64,000 bases of DNA, taken from Pseudolabrys sp. (GTDB lineage: Bacteria; Pseudomonadota; Alphaproteobacteria; Rhizobiales; Xanthobacteraceae). The notes under the pieces are model-generated. The model was given only the letters and a program-made list of their open reading frames with translations. It was not told the DNA's origin and ran no database searches. The position numbers and the translations under genes were made by a program. The stretch is taken from positions 1,947,749 to 2,011,748 of the forward strand of contig JARYIJ010000001.1 in NCBI GenBank assembly GCA_029980465.1. Direction: 5' to 3'. Shown piece after piece: positions 24,455 through 32,929 of the stretch. Each line of letters begins with the position of its first letter. Position 1 is the stretch's first letter.

Positions 24455-25678
24455 ATGTCATCAGTGACGGCCGCGGCCGACGCCAATACGGACAGTTACG
24501 CCAAGAAAGCATTGATCGGATCGGCCGTCGGCTACGCGATGGACGGTTTCGACCTGCTGATCCTCGGCTTCATGCTCTCGGCCATTGCCGCCGAGCTGCA
24601 TTTGACGAAGGCGCAGGCCGGTTCGCTCGTGACCTGGACCTTGGTCGGCGCCGTCGCCGGCGGTCTGCTCTTCGGCATGCTGAGCGATTACTACGGACGC
24701 ATCCGGGTGCTGACCTGGACCATTCTGCTGTTTGCCGTGTTCACCGGCGCCTGCGCCTTCGCGCAAGGCTACTGGGATCTGCTGATCTATCGCACCATCG
24801 CCGGGCTGGGGCTCGGCGGTGAATTCGGCATTGGCATGGCGCTGGTCGCCGAAGCCTGGCCGGTGGCAAAGCGCGCCCGAGTCTCGTCGTACGTCGGACT
24901 CGGCTGGCAGGCCGGCGTGCTGCTCGCGGCGGTGGTGATTCCATTCCTGCTGCCGATCATCGGCTGGCGCGGCATGTTCCTGGTCGGAATCCTTCCCGCT
25001 CTCGCTGCATTCGCGGTCCGCTATACGCTGGGCGAGCCGCCGATCTTCGTCGAGCGCAATGCCAGCGCGCGCAAGAGCGTTCCCATCAGCCTTCTGGTCA
25101 AGGATTGGCCGACCACTAAGATCAGCATCGGCATGTTCATCCTCTGCTCGGTGCAGAACTTCGGCTACTACGGCGTCATGATCTGGCTGCCGTCTTATCT
25201 GTCGAGCCGCTTCGGCTATACGCTGACGCGCTCGGCGGTCTGGACTGGCGTCACGATTCTCGGCATGGCCTTCGGTATCTGGCTGTTCGGCCAGCTCGCC
25301 GACAAGTTCGGCCGCCGCCCGATCTTCTTCCTGTATCAGGCCGGCGCGGCGATCTCGGTCGTCGCCTATTCGCAGCTTACCGATCCGACGCATCTTCTGA
25401 TCGGCGGCGCTATCATGGGCCTGTTCGTCAATGGCATGCTTGGCGGTTACGGCGCGCTGATGTCGGAGCTCTATCCGACCGAAGCCCGTGCCACGGCGCA
25501 GAACGTCCTGTTCAACCTGGGTCGCGCCGTCGGCGGGTTCGGGCCACTGGTCGTCGGTCTGCTGGCCTCGGAGTACTCGTTCGCGGTCGCCATCGGCCTG
25601 CTGTCGATCCTCTACGTGATCGACATCATCGCGACGGCGCTATGCATTCCGGAGCGCAAGGGCGCGCCGCTCACCTGA
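24455..25678 (+). CDS. MFS transporter, AAHS-like; candidate orotate permease
   Basis: A 407-residue major facilitator with 12 helices. The AAHS-type motifs are near the start (YAMDGFDLLILGFML: the D-G-x-D after helix 1), the loop 2-3 signature GMLSDYYGRIRV and the repeat GQLADKFGRRP in the second half. AAHS members carry aromatic and other organic acids with protons. The gene is divergent from an XRE regulator and precedes a pyr operon, so a pyrimidine acid such as orotate or dihydroorotate is a likely substrate by context. It ends at a strong terminator. Confidence 0.85.
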   Translation: MSSVTAAADANTDSYAKKALIGSAVGYAMDGFDLLILGFMLSAIAAELHLTKAQAGSLVTWTLVGAVAGGLLFGMLSDYYGRIRVLTWTILLFAVFTGACAFAQGYWDLLIYRTIAGLGLGGEFGIGMALVAEAWPVAKRARVSSYVGLGWQAGVLLAAVVIPFLLPIIGWRGMFLVGILPALAAFAVRYTLGEPPIFVERNASARKSVPISLLVKDWPTTKISIGMFILCSVQNFGYYGVMIWLPSYLSSRFGYTLTRSAVWTGVTILGMAFGIWLFGQLADKFGRRPIFFLYQAGAAISVVAYSQLTDPTHLLIGGAIMGLFVNGMLGGYGALMSELYPTEARATAQNVLFNLGRAVGGFGPLVVGLLASEYSFAVAIGLLSILYVIDIIATALCIPERKGAPLT

Positions 25679-25704
25679 GCTTTTCTCGCAAAGCGAGATG
25701 AGCG

Positions 25705-25734
25705 GAGAGAGGCGCGCAAGCGCCTCTCTCTTTT
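25705..25734 (+). terminator. Rho-independent terminator after MFS gene
   Basis: GAGAGAGGCGC (25705-25715), loop GCAA, GCGCCTCTCTC (25720-25730), then TTTT. A perfect 11-bp stem. It lies between convergent genes; only the plus-strand side has the T-run. Confidence 0.88.
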
Positions 25735-25766
25735 CGTTTAGAGCTTGGTTCAGACCTGTTTTGAGC

Positions 25767-26072
25767 TCAGTTCAGGTCGGACGCGGCGATCTCGTTGAGC
25801 AGCTTCAGCCGCTCGTCGGCCGACAACGCGTTGAACTTGGCGGCCTTGTCGGAACACGCGACGAGCCGCTTGTGCGCCTCGTCGGTGATGTCGAGCGTCA
25901 ACGGCTCTTCCTCGTAGGAATCGATGAAGCGGCCAACCAGCATGGCGAGCAGATAGTACAGCGCGTACTGGTCGCGATGTTTCGCACCAGCCTCGAGGAC
26001 CCGCTGCTGGAATGTCTTGTAGGTCCGCAGGCCCTTGTGCTGCGATTTGAGCCACTGCGCCAGTTCTTCCAC
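25767..26072 (-). CDS. Conserved-looking hypothetical cytosolic protein
   Basis: A 101-residue helical protein starting with GTG, with GGAG upstream on the minus strand. Its composition is protein-like (EELAQWLKSQHKGLRTYKTF, then YALYYLLAMLVGRFIDSYEEEPL), with one amphipathic or weakly hydrophobic helix in the middle and no signal peptide. I do not recognise a family. It sits convergent to the MFS gene and divergent from pyrK, inside the putative orotate locus, but need not belong to it. Confidence 0.65.
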   Translation of the reverse strand: MEELAQWLKSQHKGLRTYKTFQQRVLEAGAKHRDQYALYYLLAMLVGRFIDSYEEEPLTLDITDEAHKRLVACSDKAAKFNALSADERLKLLNEIAASDLN

Positions 26073-26204
26073 GTCGGTTCTCCGTCTTGCCGCCGATCAT
26101 CTCAGCCAAATGAAGAAACGACCAGTTTAATGCAGCGGTCTGCGTAAAAAAATAGAGAAATGGCCGGAATAGGCTCATTTGGTCAATAAAGAGGCCAATT
26201 GCGA

Positions 26205-26224
26205 ACGTCTCAAAAATGAGATAA
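26205..26224. promoter_or_regulatory. Candidate XRE operator 3 (pyrK operon)
   Basis: Contains TCTCA-AAAA-TGAGA (26208-26221), a perfect 5-bp dyad with the same 4-bp spacing as TCTCA-ACTT-TGATA of operator 1. The segment GTCTCAA is shared by all three sites. It lies about 65 bases upstream of pyrK. Confidence 0.55.
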
Positions 26225-26286
26225 CATGATAGTTTCTCGGCGAATAGGGGCAAGGGCGAGCGAGACCGCGAACGGACTGGCTCATC

Positions 26287-27156
26287 ATGTCGACTGTGGC
26301 GTACGAAACCGATCTTGAGAAAGCTGTGCCGGTGGTCCCCGCCTCGTCGCCTGCGTTCGACGTCGCCGATATCGAGGCGACGGTGCTCGCCAATACGCCG
26401 GTGAACGACGACTACGTTCATATGATTCTGGACGCCCGCGGTCTTGCGCTGTCGGCCAAGGCCGGGCAGTTCTTCAATATCGCCTGTCCGGCGACCACGC
26501 GCGATCTACCCTACTTGCGCCGGCCGATGAGCGTCTATCGTGTCGTTGCTCCTGAGGATCGCGTCGAGTTTCTCTACAAGGTGACCGGCGCCGGAACGCG
26601 CGGACTTGCCACGTTGCGTCCCGGCGACCGCGTGTCGCTGCTCGGTCCGCTCGGCAACGGCTTCTCGCTCGACCCCGCGTGGAAAAATATCGTGGTGCTG
26701 GGCCGCGGCGTTGGCCTCGCCACGCTGGCGCCGCTTGCCGAAATGGCCGCCGCGAGCGGCATCGGCGTCACAGCCATCCTGAGCGCGCGGTCGCGCGCGC
26801 TGGTGATGTCGGTCGATCGCTTCGCCAACTGCGGCGAACGGGTCGAGGTTGTCACCGACGATGACACCAGCAGCGATCCGGTCAACGTCGAGCGCATCCT
26901 GCTGCGGCTGATCGAGGCCGGCAAGGCCGACGCTTTTTTCACCTGCGGCTCGAACCGGCTGATGCTGCTGATGAAGCGCGTCGCCGCGCAGTTCGGTGTT
27001 CCCGGCCAGGTGGCGATGGAGCAGCAAATGGCCTGCGGCCTCGGCATGTGCTTCTGCTGCGTGCGCAATTTCGAGACGCCGGATGGCGAGCCGGAACAAC
27101 GGCGCGTCTGCCTCGAAGGCCCTGTGTTCAAATTGTCGGAGGCGCTGTCATGGTAG
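26287..27156 (+). CDS. pyrK: PyrK-type electron-transfer subunit of class 1B dihydroorotate dehydrogenase
   Basis: A 289-residue flavoprotein of the ferredoxin-reductase type. It has an FAD-binding barrel with RRPMSVYRV (about residues 78-86), an NAD-binding half opening LGRGVGLATLAPLA, and a C-terminal [2Fe-2S] cluster with Cys ligands in MACGLGMCFCC and RRVCLEGP. In class 1B enzymes, PyrK passes electrons between NAD(H) and PyrD, and the reaction is reversible. It overlaps pyrD by seven bases. The N-terminal extension (about 25 residues before the barrel) is slightly longer than usual. Confidence 0.9.
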   Translation: MSTVAYETDLEKAVPVVPASSPAFDVADIEATVLANTPVNDDYVHMILDARGLALSAKAGQFFNIACPATTRDLPYLRRPMSVYRVVAPEDRVEFLYKVTGAGTRGLATLRPGDRVSLLGPLGNGFSLDPAWKNIVVLGRGVGLATLAPLAEMAAASGIGVTAILSARSRALVMSVDRFANCGERVEVVTDDDTSSDPVNVERILLRLIEAGKADAFFTCGSNRLMLLMKRVAAQFGVPGQVAMEQQMACGLGMCFCCVRNFETPDGEPEQRRVCLEGPVFKLSEALSW

Positions 27157-28088
27157 ACCTGCGCGTCAAGATCGGCAGCCTCGCGCTCAAGAACCCGGTG
27201 ATGCCGGCGTCCGGCACGTTCTCGGAAGGGCTGGCGCGCATCTTCTCGTTCGATCATCTCGGCGCGGTCGTGACCAAGACGATCACGGCCGAACTGCGCG
27301 GCGGCAATCCGACGCCGCGCGTCGCCGAAGTCGGGCAGGGCATGCTCAACTCGATCGGCATTCCGAGCAAGGGCGTCGCCAATTTCGTCGAGCACATCAT
27401 GCCGGAATACGAGCGGTTTTCCGCGCCGCTCGTCGTCAGCGTATCGGCCCCGACCGCCGAGTTGTTCGGCGATATCGTGCGCCAGCTCAATCTGCCCGGC
27501 ATCGCGGCGATCGAGGCCAATATCTCGTGCCCGAACATTGAAGAGGACGGCAAGGCCTTCGCGATGCGGTCGAAGTCGACCGCGGCGGTCGTCCGGGAGC
27601 TTCGGTGTGCGACGCCGTTGCCGTTGTGGGTCAAGCTAACGCCGAACACCGGCGATGTCGCTGCCGTCGCATGCGCGGCCGAGGAGAACGGCGCCGACGC
27701 ACTGGTCGTTGCGAATACCGTGCTGGCGATGTCGATCGATATCGAGACGTTCCGCCCGCGCCTCGGCAGCATCATGGGTGGTTATTCCGGCCCCGCCATC
27801 AAGCCGATCGCATTGCGCATGGTCTATCAGTGCGCCAAGGCGGTCGAGATTCCGGTTATCGGCTGTGGCGGCATCGCCACTGCCGGGGATGCCGTTGAAT
27901 TCATGCTGGCTGGCGCCACCGCGGTGCAGGTCGGCACGGCGACCTTCATCAAGCCCAACACGATGCTCGAGGTCGTCGAAGGACTGTCCGCATTCTGCGC
28001 CCGCAAGGGCATTGCGCGGGTGAGCGAACTCACCGGAGCGGTCAAGGATCGCGGCATGCACGTCGACAAGCTGGAAGCGTTGCCGTGA
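27150..28088 (+). CDS. pyrD: Dihydroorotate dehydrogenase, class 1B catalytic subunit
   Basis: A 312-residue TIM-barrel FMN enzyme. The class 1 catalytic base is Cys127 in ANISCPNIEEDGKAF, which separates it from the quinone-linked class 2 form (Ser). It begins LRVKIGSLALKNPVMPASGT, and the FMN phosphate site is IGCGGIATAGDA. The start at 27150 overlaps pyrK; the frame extends to 27048 only inside pyrK. Most aerobic alphaproteobacteria are expected to use a class 2 enzyme for biosynthesis, so a class 1B pair may run dihydroorotate formation from orotate here. Confidence 0.93.
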   Translation: MVDLRVKIGSLALKNPVMPASGTFSEGLARIFSFDHLGAVVTKTITAELRGGNPTPRVAEVGQGMLNSIGIPSKGVANFVEHIMPEYERFSAPLVVSVSAPTAELFGDIVRQLNLPGIAAIEANISCPNIEEDGKAFAMRSKSTAAVVRELRCATPLPLWVKLTPNTGDVAAVACAAEENGADALVVANTVLAMSIDIETFRPRLGSIMGGYSGPAIKPIALRMVYQCAKAVEIPVIGCGGIATAGDAVEFMLAGATAVQVGTATFIKPNTMLEVVEGLSAFCARKGIARVSELTGAVKDRGMHVDKLEALP

Positions 28089-29383
28089 ACGCGCCGGCGG
28101 CCGTGTCGGGCGCCGTCAGCGGCGCCAAAATGCGCAGTCTCGCCGAGACGCTGTTCGAGCGGATGCGCGCCGAAACGACCGCCGAAGATGGCGTCGGCAT
28201 CACGCGCGAATGCTACGGCGAAGGCGAAGCTGCAGCTCTCAAGCTTGTCCGCGAGACTGCCGAAGAATTCGGCCTCAAGTACAGTGTCGACCGGGCCGCC
28301 AACGCCATCGTTTCGTTGCCGGACGACGATCTCAGCAAGCCGGGGTTGATCCTCGGCTCTCATATGGATTCCGTGCCGCACGGTGGTAATTTCGATGGTG
28401 GCGCCGGCGTCATTGCTGGTCTGCTGACCATGGTTCGCCTGGGTGCAGAGCGGCGTCAGGGCGGCACGCCGGTACGGCTGCTGGCGTTGCGGGGCGAGGA
28501 AAGTGCCTACTACGGCCGGGCCAATATCGGCTCGCGCGCCTTGTTTGGCCTTCTGACCTCGGCCGACCTTGATGCCAAGCGTCAGGGGACGGGTCGCACG
28601 TTGCGGGAAGCGCTGGCGTCCGTAAAGGCGGATGTTGCAGCCATCGAGCAGGGTGCGCGGCTGATACCCCTCAACTTCGCCTCGGCCTATCTCGAGCTCC
28701 ATATCGAGCAGGGTCCGGTCATGGTCGCGCGTGAATTGCCGACCGCGATCGTTACCGGCGTCCGCGGCAATCTGCGGCATCGCCGCGTGGTCTGCCGCGG
28801 CGAGGCCGGTCATTCCGGCACGGTGCCGCGTTGGCTGCGGCACGACGCGGTGTTTGCGGTGTCCGATTTGTTGATGCGGCTCGACGAGCACTGGAATAGA
28901 TTGCTCGAACGCGGCATTGATCTCGTGGTGACCTGCGGAGTCATGGGCACCGATCGCGAACGCCAGGCGATCAGCCGGATTCCGGGAGAGGTCTATTTCA
29001 GCTTCGAAGTGCGCAGCCAGAGTTACGAAACATTGGAAGGTTTCTACGAGCTGTTCCGTTCGGAATGCCGCGCCGTGTCGGACCAGCGTCACGTCACGTT
29101 CGAGTTCGACGAGCGCGTCTATACAGAGCCGGCCAGGATGGACGAGGCGATCATCAATCGTCTTAAAAAGCTCTCCGACCAATTCGGCTTAGCCACCGAG
29201 CTGATCCCGAGCGGGGCGGGGCACGACTCCGCGGTATTCGCCAACGCCGGCATTCCGTCCGGCATGATCTTTGTGCGCAACTGCAACGGCTCGCATAATC
29301 CGGACGAGAGCATGACGATCGACGATTTCATGCAAGGCGTGGACCTGATGTACGCCTTCGCCGCTACCGGGGCCACGGCGTGA
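28085..29383 (+). CDS. M20 carbamoylase; candidate ureidosuccinase
   Basis: A 432-residue zinc amidohydrolase of the hydantoinase/carbamoylase (M20) family, which includes N-carbamoyl-amino-acid hydrolases, beta-ureidopropionase and allantoate amidohydrolase. Metal ligands are visible: His93 (GSHMDSVPHGG), Asp104 (FDGGAG), Glu138/139 (RGEES), a His in ELHIEQGP and the late GSHNPDE. Substrate-binding residues include SGAGHDS. It begins with GTG overlapping the pyrD stop and overlaps pyrC by four bases. In this place the likely substrate is N-carbamoyl-L-aspartate, giving aspartate, ammonia and CO2. That assignment is from context. Confidence 0.85.
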   Translation: MNAPAAVSGAVSGAKMRSLAETLFERMRAETTAEDGVGITRECYGEGEAAALKLVRETAEEFGLKYSVDRAANAIVSLPDDDLSKPGLILGSHMDSVPHGGNFDGGAGVIAGLLTMVRLGAERRQGGTPVRLLALRGEESAYYGRANIGSRALFGLLTSADLDAKRQGTGRTLREALASVKADVAAIEQGARLIPLNFASAYLELHIEQGPVMVARELPTAIVTGVRGNLRHRRVVCRGEAGHSGTVPRWLRHDAVFAVSDLLMRLDEHWNRLLERGIDLVVTCGVMGTDRERQAISRIPGEVYFSFEVRSQSYETLEGFYELFRSECRAVSDQRHVTFEFDERVYTEPARMDEAIINRLKKLSDQFGLATELIPSGAGHDSAVFANAGIPSGMIFVRNCNGSHNPDESMTIDDFMQGVDLMYAFAATGATA

Positions 29384-30411
29384 CCGAGATCACGATCCGC
29401 AAGCCGGACGACTGGCACGTCCATCTCCGCGATGGCGAGGTCCTGAAATCGGTCGCCGGCTTCACGGCGGCGTGCTTTGCTCGCGCGATCGTGATGCCGA
29501 ACCTGGCTCCGCCTGTGACTACTGCAAGGGAGGCCGTCGCCTATCGTGCGCGGGTCGAAGCGGCGGTGACAGGCCACACGTTCACGCCGCTGATGACGTG
29601 CTACCTGACCGACAACACCGACGCGAAGGATTTGATCGCCGGATTCAAGGACGGCATCTTTACCGCGGTCAAGCTTTATCCGGCGCACGCGACGACGAAC
29701 TCAGCCGCCGGAGTGACGAGCTTCGACAAGGTGCAAGGCGTGCTGGAGGCGATGGCGGAAAACGACATGCGTCTTCTGGTGCATGGCGAGCTGCCCAAAG
29801 CCGAGATCGATGTGTTCGACAGGGAGAAAGCGTTCATCGACGAGATCCTGTTGCCGCTGCTGGACCGCGTGCCATCTCTCAAGATCGTCATGGAACACGT
29901 CACCACCTCCCATGGCGTCGACGTGGTGCGCGCGCACAAGGGCCGCCTCGGCGCGACGATCACGCCGCAGCATCTGCTGTTCAACCGCAATGCACTTTTC
30001 AATGGGGGGCTGCGGCCGCATTTCTATTGCCTGCCGGTGCTCAAGCGCGAGGAACACAGGCTTGCGCTGCGTAAGGCGGCGACCAGCGGAGAGCCCGGCT
30101 TTTTCTTGGGAACTGACTCCGCGCCGCATCTACGCCATCTCAAGGAGGCGGCGTGCGGCTGTGCCGGCGTGTTCAATGCGCCCGCAGCGCTAGCGGCCTA
30201 TCTCAGGGTGTTCGAAGAGGAAAACGCCCTGGACAAATTTGAGGCATTTGCGTCGCTGAACGGCCCGGAGTTTTACGGTCTGCCGGTCAACGAGGAACGT
30301 GTCACGTTCCGCAAGAAACCGCAGTTCATCTGCGACGGCGTGCCCGTCGATAAAATGGGGGAAATTCACCCCATGTTCGGCGGTGGCGAGGTTGACTGGT
30401 CCATGGCCTAG
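29380..30411 (+). CDS. pyrC: Dihydroorotase, E. coli PyrC type
   Basis: A 343-residue class II dihydroorotase. It has the metal motif DDWHVHLRDG (residues 10-19), carbamylated Lys98 in AVKLYPAHATTNS, His in LLVHGELP, EHVTTSHG, and the catalytic Asp in GTDSAPH. It converts carbamoyl-aspartate and dihydroorotate in either direction. Starts with GTG, overlapping the M20 gene by four bases, so pyrK-pyrD-M20-pyrC is one tightly coupled unit. Confidence 0.95.
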   Translation: MTEITIRKPDDWHVHLRDGEVLKSVAGFTAACFARAIVMPNLAPPVTTAREAVAYRARVEAAVTGHTFTPLMTCYLTDNTDAKDLIAGFKDGIFTAVKLYPAHATTNSAAGVTSFDKVQGVLEAMAENDMRLLVHGELPKAEIDVFDREKAFIDEILLPLLDRVPSLKIVMEHVTTSHGVDVVRAHKGRLGATITPQHLLFNRNALFNGGLRPHFYCLPVLKREEHRLALRKAATSGEPGFFLGTDSAPHLRHLKEAACGCAGVFNAPAALAAYLRVFEEENALDKFEAFASLNGPEFYGLPVNEERVTFRKKPQFICDGVPVDKMGEIHPMFGGGEVDWSMA

Positions 30412-30520
30412 CGGCATAAGGATTTGATCGCTGGACAAGACTTCGGTTTCTCTGCGGGCAGGTCGGCCTAGCAGCGATCTGGCGCGCAGAGTTGCTCCGC
30501 GGGTTACGTAGGGAGAACTC

Positions 30521-31255
30521 ATGGGTCAAATTTCTTCCGCGCCGGCCGATAGGGCTGCCATCGCGCGACAGACCGCCAAAATGATGCTGGAGATCAAGGC
30601 GATTCACTTCAATGCTGAATCGCCTTTTTTCTTCACCTCAGGCTGGGCAAGCCCGGTTTACGTCGACTGCCGCAAGATCATCTCGTACCCGCGCTTGCGG
30701 TCGGGGCTGATGGATTTTTCATCGCAGGTCATCCTGTCCGAGATCGGCTACGAGTCGATCGATAACATCGCGGGCGGCGAAACTGCGGGCATTCCGTTCG
30801 CCGCCTGGATTGCCGACAAGCTGATGCTGCCGATGCAGTACATCCGCAAGAAGGCAAAAGGCTTCGGCCGCAATGCGCAAATCGAAGGTGATCTGCCTGA
30901 AGGCGCGCGCACGTTACTGGTGGAAGATCTCGCGACCGACGGACGCAGCAAGGTCAACTTCTGCAACGCGCTGCGCAAGGCGGGCGCGACGGTCGATCAC
31001 TGTTTCGTCCTGTTCTATTACGACATCTTCCCCGAGAGCAAAGAGCAGATGCGTGACCTCAACGTCACGCTGCATTACCTCGCGACATGGTGGGATGTGC
31101 TTCAGGTCGCCGAGGAAAGCGGTCATTTTGACGCCGGCGTGCTGAGAGAAGTGCGCAGCTTCCTCAATCAGCCGTCGCAATGGTCGGCGGCGCACGGGGG
31201 CATCTCTGAGAACAACCCATCGCCGCAGGCCGACAAGGCGTCCGCCGCGGCCTGA
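30521..31255 (+). CDS. pyrE: Orotate phosphoribosyltransferase
   Basis: A 244-residue enzyme joining orotate and PRPP to form OMP. It has the family start region [19 protein letters not shown], the glycine loop [12 protein letters not shown] and the PRPP motif [16 protein letters not shown]. The C-terminus carries about 25 extra low-complexity residues. It lies 109 bases after pyrC on the same strand, so it is either the last gene of the operon or has its own promoter. Beside orotate-degrading genes it offers a salvage branch from imported orotate to UMP. Confidence 0.93.
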   Translation: MGQISSAPADRAAIARQTAKMMLEIKAIHFNAESPFFFTSGWASPVYVDCRKIISYPRLRSGLMDFSSQVILSEIGYESIDNIAGGETAGIPFAAWIADKLMLPMQYIRKKAKGFGRNAQIEGDLPEGARTLLVEDLATDGRSKVNFCNALRKAGATVDHCFVLFYYDIFPESKEQMRDLNVTLHYLATWWDVLQVAEESGHFDAGVLREVRSFLNQPSQWSAAHGGISENNPSPQADKASAAA

Positions 31256-31530
31256 CGGTCACCGGTGGACGAAGCGAACGGTCAGAACCGGTAGGGATTG
31301 AGGTGGAATGCGCCGTTCGTAAGGACGGCGCATTGTCGCGTCGGACAGTCGCTGGCCCACATCCATTCGACGAAGCGCTCGCAAGATTTCCGGCATGCTT
31401 GACCGTCGTCGCGCATGACGGTCGGCGCCTCTCGGCGTGCTACGTTGCTGCGACCGTCATCGATACCGGTCCCGGGGCTGCGCGCGTCCCGCCGCAAGCC
31501 TCCGATAAGATCGAGCAGGGAAACGCTCCT

Positions 31531-31941
31531 ATGTCCGTGCAGACGCCGACGCTTGTTACCCCTGAGGTTGCTCCGCGTACGGAGCCCGCGCTTCGCGCGA
31601 TTGCGATGCCCGCAGATACAAATCCGCATGGGGACATCTTTGGCGGCTGGCTGCTCTGCCAGATGGATTTGGCCGGCACAGTCTATGCGACCCGGCGGGC
31701 ACTGGGCCGGGTCGTCACCGTGGCCGTTACGGGAATGGTCTTTCACCGGCCGGTCATGGTCGGCGACGAGGTGACGTGTTTCTGTGAAATCGAAAAGATC
31801 GGGAACACGTCGATTACCGTCAAAATCCAGAGCTGGGTCAAGCGCGGAATCGGCAACGATCAAATCAAGGTCACCGAAGGCATCTTCACTTACGTCAAGG
31901 TCGATTCCGGCGGAAGACCGCAACCAGTCGCGGCATCATGA
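31531..31941 (+). CDS. Hotdog-fold acyl-CoA thioesterase (YciA-like)
   Basis: A 136-residue single hotdog domain with the YciA/BACH signature: PADTNPHGDIFGGWLLCQMDLAG (seen as NPHGDIFGGW, catalytic Asp), then VTGMVFHRPVMVGDEV. It hydrolyses acyl-CoA to free acid and CoA, often with broad specificity. The start at 31531 was preferred to the frame opening at 31303, whose first 76 residues are not protein-like for the family. It converges on the YiiX-like gene with a 6-base overlap and precedes the beta-oxidation operon region. Confidence 0.87.
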   Translation: MSVQTPTLVTPEVAPRTEPALRAIAMPADTNPHGDIFGGWLLCQMDLAGTVYATRRALGRVVTVAVTGMVFHRPVMVGDEVTCFCEIEKIGNTSITVKIQSWVKRGIGNDQIKVTEGIFTYVKVDSGGRPQPVAAS

Positions 31942-32748
31942 GCTCAAAAACGTTTCTGAAGACATTCTGACTTCGAGCAAAGACGGCGGTGCCCATACGA
32001 GCGTGTGGTAATCGAATCCGTCGTCGAGACCCGGCTTCAGGATGGCGAAATATGGCGACACGTCGAAATCGCGCGGCGTGTAGAGACCGTGCTTGCGGAT
32101 GTGATTGATTTCGCCTTGGACATAGGGGGCGATTCCGATCGCCTTGCCCTCGATCGTAACCTTCTCGGGCAGAATTGGATAATGAATGGACTGAAATGAT
32201 TCCGCAATCAGCGTCGAGCAGATAGCTTTCGTCGGATCGCCCGCTCCGATTGCAAGCATGCGCCGGCGAAACCAAACCGGCACCGGAGGATAGGGAAACA
32301 GGTATCGTGCCAAATCGACGATCTGCTTGGAGTCATAAAGCTTGCCGATGCGCGCCAGCGCGTAAGCAATCACCTTTTTCCTGTCCGTCTCGTTCAGACC
32401 CACGGCACGGCAAATCCGCAGGTTGTAGTTGGAATATTTGGAAAGCGGCACTGTGCTGACGCCGGATTCAACCTCCGCTTCGAGCAGCACATTCGGCTCG
32501 CCGTCCGGCGCAACGTCGTCCGGCCGCGCGCCGACATAAAGTGCCGCATGTGACCAGGTGGACTGGGTCAGGAACTTGATGATGGCGCTCAGCCGAGTGT
32601 TGCCTTCGATCAGGATGACGTCGCCGGGCTTCAGGGCCGCCTTCAGGATACCGGGCTCGGGCGCGAAAAACGGCGCGTAACGCACCGTCGGCTGGGACAA
32701 GAGGCGAAGGATAGCGGCGCTAATTCGCTCTTTGATTCTATCAAGCAT
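31936..32748 (-). CDS. YiiX/YaeF-like permuted papain-fold protein
   Basis: A 270-residue protein with the layout of C92/YiiX-type permuted papain-like amidases: LKPGDVILIEGNTRLSAIIKF, then the catalytic His in TWSHAALYVG and the catalytic Cys in AICSTLIAESF, where the cysteine follows the histidine in the chain. No signal peptide is obvious. Related enzymes may cleave lipid or peptidoglycan amides; the substrate here is unknown. Start MLDRIKERIS at 32748 was chosen over 32784. Confidence 0.75.
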   Translation of the reverse strand: MLDRIKERISAAILRLLSQPTVRYAPFFAPEPGILKAALKPGDVILIEGNTRLSAIIKFLTQSTWSHAALYVGARPDDVAPDGEPNVLLEAEVESGVSTVPLSKYSNYNLRICRAVGLNETDRKKVIAYALARIGKLYDSKQIVDLARYLFPYPPVPVWFRRRMLAIGAGDPTKAICSTLIAESFQSIHYPILPEKVTIEGKAIGIAPYVQGEINHIRKHGLYTPRDFDVSPYFAILKPGLDDGFDYHTLVWAPPSLLEVRMSSETFLSS

Positions 32749-32929
32749 GAGACAAAAGACGTGTGGTAACAGCCCCTTGGGCAATCATTTCACTAAAGGC
32801 GGGCCAAGGGGAGGGCTGTTCAATCACCTCCAATTGTAACGATGCCGACGCCGCGAATCCGCTAGAATCTAAAATTGTTCCGGCCATTAAGGGCTTGTTC
32901 GTGCCCATCGGCTGGATTGGGGAGAACGA

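Noticed and set aside
27827..29182. 451-residue minus-strand open frame
   Set aside because: It is antisense to the well-supported M20 carbamoylase and pyrD; high-GC shadow frames of this length are common and it has no motif.
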